Source: Nonomuraea turcica
GTDB lineage: Bacteria > Actinomycetota > Actinomycetes > Streptosporangiales > Streptosporangiaceae
Direction: 5' to 3'
Assembly (NCBI RefSeq): GCF_030718205.1
Contig: NZ_JAUZQF010000017.1
Coordinates: 124,001-188,000, forward strand
Length of the DNA stretch: 64,000 nt
Under the pieces are notes generated by a model, which was given only the letters and a program-made list of their open reading frames with translations, had not been told where the DNA came from and ran no database searches. Numbering within the stretch: position 1 is the stretch's first letter; the number at the start of each line of letters is the position of its first letter. Both the position numbers and the translations under genes were made by a program. Positions 1 through 6,809 of the stretch are shown piece after piece.

Positions 1-2144
1 TGGTGCTCGATCACGATGACCGTGTTGCCGTCCTCCACCAGCCGGTCCAGCAGGGCCAGCAGCTTGTCCACGTCGGCCAGGTGCAGGCCGGTGGTCGGCT
101 CGTCCAGCACGTACGTCGTGCCGTTCCTGGCCATGTTGATCGCCAGCTTGAGCCGCTGCCGCTCGCCACCGGACAACGTGTTCAGCGGCTGCCCGAGCCC
201 CAGGTAGCCGAGGCCGACGGCGGCCAGCCGCTCGAGGATCGTGCTGGACTGCCCGGTGGGGAAGAACTCGCGGGCCTCGGCCACCGACATGCCCAGCACC
301 TCGCTGATGTTCTTGCCGCGCAGCGTGTACGTCAGCACCTTGGGCGTGAACCGCTTGCCCTCGCACTCCTCGCACACCGACGCCACCCCGGCCATCATCG
401 CCAGGTCGGTGTAGATCAGGCCGATGCCCTTGCAGGCCGGGCAGGCGCCCTCGGAGTTGGCGCTGAACAGGCCCGCCTTGACCCCGTTGGCCTTGGCGAA
501 CGCCGCCCGGATCGGGTCGAGCAGCCCGGTGTAGGTGGCCGGGTTGCTCCGGCGCGAGCCGCGGATCGGCGACTGGTCGGCCACGACCACGCCCTCCAGT
601 CCCGCGACGTACCCGTGGATCAGCGAGCTCTTGCCCGACCCGGCCACGCCGGTGACCACGGTGAGCACGCCGAGCGGGATATCCACGCTCACGTCACGCA
701 GGTTGTGCAGGCTCGCGCCGCGGACGGGCAGGTGGCCGGTGGGCTTGCGGACGTCCTCGCGCAGGCGTACCCGGTGGTCGAGGTAGCGGCCGGTCAGCGT
801 GCCCGAGGCGCGCAGCCCGTCCAGGTCGCCCGCGTAGCACAGTTGCCCGCCGCCCGTGCCCGCGCCGGGGCCGAGGTCGGCCACGTGGTCGGCGATCGCG
901 ATCGTCTCCGGCTTGTGCTCGACCACGAGCACCGTGTTGCCCTTGTCGCGCAGCTGCAGCAGCAGGTTGTTCATCCGCTGGATGTCATGCGGGTGCAGGC
1001 CGGCCGTGGGCTCGTCGAAGACGTAGGTGACGTCGGTGAGGCTCGAGTTGAGGTGGCGCACCATCTTCACCCGCTGCGCCTCGCCGCCCGACAAGGTGCC
1101 GGACTCCCGGTCCAGGCTCAGGTAGCCGAGACCGATCTCCACCAGCGAGTCCAGGGTCGACAGCAGCCCGTCCAGCACCGGGCCGACCGTCGCGTCTCCG
1201 ATGTCGCGGACGAAGCCGGCCAGGTCGTTGATCTGCATCGCCGCGCACTCGGCGATGTTCTTGCCGTTGATCTCGGCCGAGCGGGCGGCCTCGTTGAGCC
1301 GCGTGCCGGCGCAGGACGGGCAGACGGTGAGCTTGAGCGCCCGGTCGGCGAACGCCCGCGCGGACGGCTGCATGGACTCCCGGTCCTTGCCCAGGTAGGT
1401 CCGCTTGACCTTGAGGACGAGCCCCTCGTAGGTGAAGTTGTTCGTGCCGTATTTGAGCTTCGTCGCGGGCTTGTGAAGGAGGTCCTCCCACTGCTCGGGG
1501 GTGAAGTCCTTGAGCCTGACGGCGGGGTCGTACAGGCCGGAGCCGGCCATGACCTGCCACTGCCAGCTGTCCACCGGGAACCCGGGGACCTTGATGGCCC
1601 CTTCGTTCAGCGACAGCTCCCGGTCGACGAGCGCGTCCACGTCGATCTCCGACGCCTTGCCCAGGCCCTCGCACTGCGGGCACATGCCCTCGGCCTTGTT
1701 GAAGCTGAAGTGGTAGGCGGGGCCGACGTACGGCTCGCCGATGCGGCTGAACATGATCCGCAGCATGGTGTGGGCATCGGTGGCGGTGCCCACGGTGGAG
1801 CGGGGGTTGGCGCCCATGCGCTCCTGGTCGACGATGATGGCCGCGCTGAGGTTGTGCAGCGCGTCCACGTCGGGGCGCGACAGGCTCGGCATGAACGACT
1901 GGACGAACGCGGTGTACGTCTCGTCGATCAGCCGCCGCGACTCGGCGGCGATCGTGTCGAAGACGAGCGAGGACTTGCCGGAGCCGGACACTCCGGTGAA
2001 GACGGTGAGGCGCCGCTTGGGGATGTCGAGGGAGACGCCCTTGAGGTTGTTCTCCCTGGCGCCGCGGACCTGGATGAGGTCGTGACTGTCGGCGGCCGTG
2101 TGATCGCGGTGCAGGACGCTGCTCGCCCGGGGGTTGGAGGCCAC
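1..2144 (-). CDS. UvrA-like excision-repair/drug-resistance ABC ATPase (3' end outside window)
   Basis: This is a soluble tandem ABC ATPase of the UvrA family, thought to act on DNA or DNA-bound drugs. Visible over 714 codons are a first Walker A (GVSGSGKSS, about residues 51-59), a CPQC...CPSC zinc-finger region, a first signature LSGGEAQR (about 348), a second Walker A (GVAGSGKSS, about 498), a CPAC...CEEC zinc module and a second signature LSGGERQR (about 653). The frame is open at the window edge in the final Walker B/H-loop (VIVIEH). The spacing between domains is too short for the UvrB-binding domain of housekeeping UvrA (about 950 aa). The protein therefore looks like the short UvrA-like class (about 750-800 aa) that includes DrrC-type drug-resistance proteins. 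The GTG start is preceded by AAGGG at 4 nt. Function as drug resistance is inference. Confidence 0.88.
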   Translation of the reverse strand, partial: MASNPRASSVLHRDHTAADSHDLIQVRGARENNLKGVSLDIPKRRLTVFTGVSGSGKSSLVFDTIAAESRRLIDETYTAFVQSFMPSLSRPDVDALHNLSAAIIVDQERMGANPRSTVGTATDAHTMLRIMFSRIGEPYVGPAYHFSFNKAEGMCPQCEGLGKASEIDVDALVDRELSLNEGAIKVPGFPVDSWQWQVMAGSGLYDPAVRLKDFTPEQWEDLLHKPATKLKYGTNNFTYEGLVLKVKRTYLGKDRESMQPSARAFADRALKLTVCPSCAGTRLNEAARSAEINGKNIAECAAMQINDLAGFVRDIGDATVGPVLDGLLSTLDSLVEIGLGYLSLDRESGTLSGGEAQRVKMVRHLNSSLTDVTYVFDEPTAGLHPHDIQRMNNLLLQLRDKGNTVLVVEHKPETIAIADHVADLGPGAGTGGGQLCYAGDLDGLRASGTLTGRYLDHRVRLREDVRKPTGHLPVRGASLHNLRDVSVDIPLGVLTVVTGVAGSGKSSLIHGYVAGLEGVVVADQSPIRGSRRSNPATYTGLLDPIRAAFAKANGVKAGLFSANSEGACPACKGIGLIYTDLAMMAGVASVCEECEGKRFTPKVLTYTLRGKNISEVLGMSVAEAREFFPTGQSSTILERLAAVGLGYLGLGQPLNTLSGGERQRLKLAINMARNGTTYVLDEPTTGLHLADVDKLLALLDRLVEDGNTVIVIEH

Positions 2145-2207
2145 GGAACCCTTCCATCGTCGGCTGACTGTTTATGCCGTAAGGGAATAGCTGGGACAGC
2201 CTACCTT

Positions 2208-2221
2208 GAACCGCGCGGTTC
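2208..2221. promoter_or_regulatory. 14-bp perfect palindrome between uvrA-like and GDPD genes
   Basis: GAACCGCGCGGTTC is its own reverse complement and lies in the only intergenic space (2145-2312) between the divergent UvrA-like and glycerophosphodiesterase genes. It could be a dimeric repressor operator. No regulator gene is adjacent, so the protein that binds is unknown. A chance GC-rich palindrome cannot be excluded. Confidence 0.35.
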
Positions 2222-2312
2222 GCACGCACCTTCGATTCGTTCAGCTGATCCGCAGTCCTCGTTCGGCTTCCGTACGCCCCGGCGTCCCCCGCATGCCCCA
2301 TGTTGTGGCGAC

Positions 2313-3362
2313 ATGAACAGATGGCATGCGGTTGCGGCCGCGACGACGGTGGGCGCGGCGATCCTGGCCGCGCCCGGTGTGGCCGCGGCCGACCGGGACA
2401 AGCGGTTCGACCTGCAGGCGCACCGGGGCGGGCTCGGGCTCGTGGTGGAGAGCTCGCTGCCGGCCTTCGCCAACGCGCTGGAGCTCGGCGTCGGCACGCT
2501 GGAGCTGGACGTGCAGATCACCGAGGACGGCGAGGCGGTCGTCACCCACGACCGGAGGATCAGCAACAGGAAGTGCCGCGACACGGCGCCCGCGGTGCCG
2601 GGGGACCCCGAGTTCCCCTACGTCGGCAAGTACATCAACACGCTCACCCTGCAGCAGGTCAGGACCATGGACTGCGGGTCGCTGACGCTGGCGGAGTTCC
2701 CCGGGCAGCGGGCCGTGCCCGGAGCGCCCATGGCGACCCTGCGTGAGGTGTTCGACCTGGTCAACCGGTATCGGGCCCGCGGCGTCACGCTGAACGTCGA
2801 GACCAAGGTGGAGGCCGGTGCGCCGCACGAGACCGCGCCGCGCGAGCAGTTCGTGCAGGTGACGGCCGGCGAGATCCGGCGCGCCGGGCTGCTGCGGCAG
2901 GTCACGATCCAGAGCTTCGACTGGGGCGCGCTCATGCGGATGCGGCAGGTGGAGCCGCGGCTGCCGCTGGTCGCGCTCACCAACCGCGACTTCCTGCAGA
3001 CCGGGAAGCCGGGCGCCTCGCCGTGGCTGGGCGGCATCGACATCGACGACTTCGGCGGCGATCCGCTCACGGCGGTCAAGTCGTTCGGGGCGGACGCGTT
3101 CTCGCCGGTGCACGGGTTCCCGCAGAACGGCAAGGTGACCGACCCGAACTACCTCCCGTACGTCACTAAGGACATGGTCGATCAGGCCCACGCCCTCGGC
3201 CTGAAGGTGATCCCGTGGACCATCGACGACGAGCCGACCATGAACAAGCTCATCGACGACGGCGTGGACGGCATCATCACCGACTACCCGGACCGGCTGC
3301 GCACGGTCATGGCCGAGCGCGGGTTCAGGCTGCCCCGGCCGTACAAGCTCCACCAGGGCTAG
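2313..3362 (+). CDS. secreted glycerophosphodiester phosphodiesterase
   Basis: It hydrolyses glycerophosphodiesters to glycerol-3-phosphate and an alcohol, probably outside the membrane. The 349-aa protein starts with a cleavable signal peptide (hydrophobic 7-24, AAA-D junction near 26). A GDPD TIM barrel follows with the family's residues in place: HRGG (H37, R38), the ELD pair (E64, D66) and the catalytic histidine in THD (H79). It ends with the typical WTIDDEPTMN..GVDGIITDYPDRL strand-8 block. ATG 2313 is the first in-frame start that gives a signal peptide. It stands alone, divergent from the UvrA-like gene. Likely roles are phospholipid or teichoic-acid turnover and phosphate scavenging. 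A PstS-like binding protein follows immediately, which suits a phosphate theme but does not prove one. Confidence 0.92.
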   Translation: MNRWHAVAAATTVGAAILAAPGVAAADRDKRFDLQAHRGGLGLVVESSLPAFANALELGVGTLELDVQITEDGEAVVTHDRRISNRKCRDTAPAVPGDPEFPYVGKYINTLTLQQVRTMDCGSLTLAEFPGQRAVPGAPMATLREVFDLVNRYRARGVTLNVETKVEAGAPHETAPREQFVQVTAGEIRRAGLLRQVTIQSFDWGALMRMRQVEPRLPLVALTNRDFLQTGKPGASPWLGGIDIDDFGGDPLTAVKSFGADAFSPVHGFPQNGKVTDPNYLPYVTKDMVDQAHALGLKVIPWTIDDEPTMNKLIDDGVDGIITDYPDRLRTVMAERGFRLPRPYKLHQG

Positions 3363-3464
3363 GTTTCCGCGGGCCGAACAGCTCGTGAACGATCGGTGCC
3401 CAGCCGCTCGATGATCTCCTGAAAGCGACAATTGAAGCAGTACAGGGGGATCTAAGGAGCGTCG

Positions 3465-5135
3465 GTGGTGGCCGTGCTGGAGCTGCTGCGGCGGCTGGTG
3501 GAGTTCCTCGGTGGCGTGGGCCCGGTCCTGTTCGGCATCGTGCTTCTGCTGGTGGCGCCGTACGTGGACCGGTTGCTGGTGCGCCGCAAGCGCATCGGCT
3601 TCCGCGTCCTGTACAACTCCAAGATCGGGCTGGGCCCCGAGCAGCACAACGGCGGGGCCGACCCGGCCGAGCACGGGCCGCCGCAGCTGCGCCAGGTGGC
3701 CCGGCTGCTGGACCGGATGAGCATGGTCGTCATCCGCATCCGCAACAGCGGCAGCTACGACATCGACCCGGACGACTTCGAGCGGCCGCTGTCGTTCACG
3801 TTCGGCGGGCGGCTGGTGTGGAACGCCAGGGTGTCCGACGCCAGCACGGGCGAGCTGCGCGAGCGGCTGCGCGAGGGCCTGGCCTTCTTTCCGGACGAGG
3901 GCACGCCCGCCAAGGACGGCCTGGTCACGGTGCGGCAGCGGCTCTCGGATCGGATGGCCCGCTGGCTCGGCGCCTCGTCCCAGGGACAGCCCCAGGGACA
4001 GGACGCCGAGCCGGCGTGGCACGGCGTGCGGCTGGACGGACTGCGGCTCAAGCGCGGCGAGAAGGCCAAGCTCGTCGTCGTCCTGCGGGAGGCGAACTCC
4101 GGTGACGGTGACCTCACGAAGGTCGTCGGCCACACCGGCAAGCTCAAGGACGCGGGCCTCATCATGGACGAGCGCGAGAACCGGCGGGTCACGCTGCCGC
4201 GTGTGACCGTCGCGCTGGTGATCGCGCTGAGCGCCCTGCTCGTGCTCAGCCAGCTCTCCACCCCGCGCAACCCCACTGTCGCCTGCATGCCCGGCAAGCT
4301 GCGCATCGTGGGGTCGACCGTGTTCATACCGGCGATGCAGGCCGTCGCCGACGAGTACGAAAAGGCGTGCGGCGGCGACAGCGACATCGCCACCGAGCCC
4401 ACCGGCTCCATCGAAGGCGTGCGCAGAGTGATGGAGGCCGGCGCGAACGCCGGCCTCGTCGCGGTGGCGGACGGCAAGAGCAAGGACCACGACCGGCTGT
4501 ACGCCGAGAAGCTGGCGATCGTGACCTACCACGTCGCCGTCAACAGCGGCGTGGGACTCAACACGCTCAGCGTCGACGACCTCCGCAAGATCAACGATGG
4601 CACGTACACGAACTGGAACCAGCTCCGCGACGACAAGACGTCCCTGCCCATCCGCATCATCAGCCGCGACCAGGACTCCGGCACCCGGCAGCTGTACGAG
4701 CAGCAGGTGCTGCGCACCGGCGAGAACGTGCTCTCCTCCAACGAGTGCCTGGAAAAGGATCGCAACCCCGCCGCGCCCGTCATCCGGTGCGAGCGTCAGG
4801 GGAACCCCGACGTCATCCGCAAGATCAGCACGGTTCCCGGGGCGATCGGGTACGCCGACGAGCCGGCCCTCGAGGCGGCGCGCAAGGCCGGCACGATCAC
4901 GGCGCTGACCCTCGACGGCAAGGCCTTCGACGCCTCGACCGCCGTGCAGGCCGGCTACCCGTTCTGGACGGTCGAGTACGTCTACACCAAGGAGCGGCCC
5001 GCTCCCGGCTCCCTGGCGGCCGCGTTCCTGGAGTTCGCGCGCTCGCACGCACTGGCCCAGGTGCGGCTGTCGTCGGCGGGCTTCGACCCGTGCGTGACGA
5101 AGGAGGGCCTGGAAGAGGCCTGCGAGCTGCGCTGA
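3465..5135 (+). CDS. membrane-anchored PstS-like substrate-binding protein
   Basis: This 556-aa protein has an unusual layout. There is an N-terminal transmembrane helix (about 17-35) followed by RRKR, then a charged, probably cytoplasmic domain (about 40-240). A second helix follows (about 246-263), then a C-terminal type-2 periplasmic-binding domain (about 270-556). That domain resembles PstS phosphate-binding proteins: GSTVFIPAMQAVADEY near its start, SRDQDSGTR in the middle, GAIGYADE late. By the positive-inside rule the binding domain faces outside. Phosphate ABC permease genes are absent, so this is more likely a sensor or scaffold than a transporter subunit. AAGGAG lies 5 nt before GTG 3465; a second GTG at 3468 is equally possible. 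The family of the internal domain was not recognised. Confidence 0.75.
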   Translation: MVAVLELLRRLVEFLGGVGPVLFGIVLLLVAPYVDRLLVRRKRIGFRVLYNSKIGLGPEQHNGGADPAEHGPPQLRQVARLLDRMSMVVIRIRNSGSYDIDPDDFERPLSFTFGGRLVWNARVSDASTGELRERLREGLAFFPDEGTPAKDGLVTVRQRLSDRMARWLGASSQGQPQGQDAEPAWHGVRLDGLRLKRGEKAKLVVVLREANSGDGDLTKVVGHTGKLKDAGLIMDERENRRVTLPRVTVALVIALSALLVLSQLSTPRNPTVACMPGKLRIVGSTVFIPAMQAVADEYEKACGGDSDIATEPTGSIEGVRRVMEAGANAGLVAVADGKSKDHDRLYAEKLAIVTYHVAVNSGVGLNTLSVDDLRKINDGTYTNWNQLRDDKTSLPIRIISRDQDSGTRQLYEQQVLRTGENVLSSNECLEKDRNPAAPVIRCERQGNPDVIRKISTVPGAIGYADEPALEAARKAGTITALTLDGKAFDASTAVQAGYPFWTVEYVYTKERPAPGSLAAAFLEFARSHALAQVRLSSAGFDPCVTKEGLEEACELR

Positions 5136-5141
5136 GCGGCC

Positions 5142-6305
5142 TCACGCGGACAGCGGGTTGGCGTGCCGGTGATGCAGGCCGATCACGGGGATCTCGTGCA
5201 GGCTGCCCGAGTACAGGAACTGCGTCATCCCGATCAGCAGCCGCCGCACGTCCTCCTGCGGCCGCACCACCAGCCGCAGGAACTGGCTGGTGGTGCCCAG
5301 CTTGTTGCCGCACTCGCGGACGTAGACGCCGTGCTCGGTCAGCAGGTGGTCGCGCAGCGGCACCCCGTCGTGCCCCGGCGGCAGCTTCACCAGCAGGAAA
5401 TTGCCCTGCGAGGCGAACACCGACAGTCCCGGCATGGTGCTGAGCTGCTGGAACATCGCCCGCCTGTCGCTGGCCAGCCGTTTGAGGCTCTCCTGGTACT
5501 CCACGTCGAACTGCTTCATCATGAACACGATGACCTCGGCGAAGGAGTTCAGGTTCCACTTGGGCAGCGCGTCGCGGACCCGGCCGGCCAGCGCCGGGTT
5601 GGCGACCATGTAGCCGAAGCGGATGCCGTGCAGGCCGAAGTTCTTGCCCAGGCTGCGCAGCACGATCACGTTCGGCCGCACCGCGGCCTCGGCCGCCACG
5701 CCCGGGTACGGCTCGGCGTCCACGAAGTCGCCGAAGGACTCGTCGATGATCACCAGGTCCAGGTCGATGAGCTTGTCCATGAGCCGCACGACCTCGTGTT
5801 TCGGCAGGTAGCCCCCGTCCGGGTTGTTGGGGTTGCAGATGACCGCGACGCGGGAGCCGCGCGTGCGGATGAACGAGACGTAGTCGTTCACGTCCAGGGT
5901 GAAGTTGCGGCTCTCCAGCAGCGGATACATGTCCACCCGTTTGCCCGTCTCCAGCGGCTGGTCGGTCCAGCGGCCGAAGGTGGGGATCGGCACCGCCAGG
6001 CTCTCCCGTACCAGGAGGTGGTCGATCCAGGTGATCAGCTCGGTCGACCCGTTGCCCATGGCGACCGTCTTGGGGTGGAGTCCGAGCGTGGAACAGAGCT
6101 CCGCGGTGATCGTGCCCGCATCGCTCGGATAGAACTTCAGTATCGTCTCCAGATTCCTCCCGAGGTGCTCGAAGATCTCGGGCGTCGGGAAGTACGGGTT
6201 GCACGGTATGCAGAAGTCCACTGGGGCGCGCTCTCCGGACGAGCTGCGCATCAGTGTGAAGTACGACGGGCTGTGCGCCTGTGTACGCAAGAGGCTGAGC
6301 TCCAC
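5142..6305 (-). CDS. PLP-dependent aminotransferase, HisC/CobD-like
   Basis: This is a fold-type I aminotransferase related to histidinol-phosphate aminotransferase and threonine-phosphate decarboxylase (387 aa, usual about 350-370). The PLP-binding features are visible: MGNGSTE phosphate-cup loop (83-89), CNPNNPDG (157-164), IIDES with D189, the Schiff-base lysine in SLGKNFGLHG (K221), and R in LRLVV near the C terminus. The N-terminal NENPYGP motif of true HisC is replaced by CIPCNPYFP, so another 2-oxo acid or phospho-amino-acid substrate is likely. GTG 6305 is chosen because GGAGGT lies just upstream; the spacing is short, and an in-frame GTG further upstream is an alternative. It is divergent from the LanB-like locus across a 500-bp gap and could belong to that pathway; this is inference. 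Confidence 0.82.
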   Translation of the reverse strand: MELSLLRTQAHSPSYFTLMRSSSGERAPVDFCIPCNPYFPTPEIFEHLGRNLETILKFYPSDAGTITAELCSTLGLHPKTVAMGNGSTELITWIDHLLVRESLAVPIPTFGRWTDQPLETGKRVDMYPLLESRNFTLDVNDYVSFIRTRGSRVAVICNPNNPDGGYLPKHEVVRLMDKLIDLDLVIIDESFGDFVDAEPYPGVAAEAAVRPNVIVLRSLGKNFGLHGIRFGYMVANPALAGRVRDALPKWNLNSFAEVIVFMMKQFDVEYQESLKRLASDRRAMFQQLSTMPGLSVFASQGNFLLVKLPPGHDGVPLRDHLLTEHGVYVRECGNKLGTTSQFLRLVVRPQEDVRRLLIGMTQFLYSGSLHEIPVIGLHHRHANPLSA

Positions 6306-6603
6306 GACACCTCCATGGAACACGTGTCCGATGTGTGTAGGTACGCGCCGATGGAGCGACCGGTTCACGGCTGTCTGCACGTGTTCGGTGGGACATTCGG
6401 CGAAAAGGCGATAGGAAATCGACAATGGCCGGGACGGGAGACAATCGGCCGGATCGCCGTCGCGGGTCCGAGCACGCGCCGGGCCGGCCCCGCCGGTTAT
6501 TCGCCGGTGAAAATCTTCCGCCATTGTTCGGCGGGGAATTCCCGGCCTCCGCCTGGAGGCGCTCTGCGTCGCCTCTCACGCGTTGTACAGGCAGGACAGG
6601 CGA
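6306..6603. other. non-coding region between aminotransferase and RiPP-like locus
   Basis: No convincing gene was seen here. CACGTGT occurs twice, about 70 bp apart (near 6322 and 6379), and the right-hand part is less GC-rich than its surroundings, as expected for divergent promoters. Short open frames on both strands lack ribosome binding sites. Confidence 0.4.
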
Positions 6604-6732
6604 ATGACTACGGAAAGTAAACAATCGGTGTCCCGTATGGAGGCATTTGCCGTTGTTGGCGGGCAATCCTCCGCGAGTTGCATTGACGTTAGGTCACCAC
6701 TCTCCTTTTTTTCTCATGCGAGAATGCATTGA
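6604..6732 (+). CDS. candidate RiPP precursor peptide, Ser-rich, with GG motif (speculative)
   Basis: This 42-codon frame lies immediately upstream of the LanB-like gene on the same strand. The peptide begins MTTESKQSVSRMEAFAVVGG. A double glycine at 19-20 is followed by a 22-residue tail rich in serine (QSSASC..., five Ser, one Cys, ending HARMH). A leader ending in GG followed by a Ser/Cys-rich core is what exported RiPP precursors look like, and the ABC exporter downstream fits. Against it: the ribosome binding site (AGGACAGG) is weak, the DNA is AT-richer than real genes here, and the core has only one Cys. It may simply be the leader region of the LanB-like transcript. Confidence 0.3.
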   Translation: MTTESKQSVSRMEAFAVVGGQSSASCIDVRSPLSFFSHARMH

Positions 6733-6756
6733 CACGGAAAAGTGATCTTGTAAGCA
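6729..6756 (+). promoter_or_regulatory. putative promoter for LanB-like gene
   Basis: A consensus -35 TTGACA (6729-6734) is followed after 16 bp by TAAGCA (6751-6756), a weak -10. It sits 54 bp before the LanB-like start codon in an AT-rich stretch. The -10 is poor, so confidence is low. Confidence 0.3.
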
Positions 6757-6809
6757 TCTGGCTTGGGCGTGCTTTCTGAATTCGCCGCGGGAGAAAGAGG
6801 GGCGCGTAC

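Noticed and set aside
3..2312. Plus-strand open frame running into the GDPD gene, implying a giant fusion
   Set aside because: It is antisense to the UvrA-like gene. A signal peptide at 2313 marks the real GDPD start.
2241..5048. Very long minus-strand open frame (over 900 codons)
   Set aside because: Antisense to the GDPD and PstS-like genes; composition is Arg/His/Val-rich with no domain pattern, a normal artefact at this GC content.
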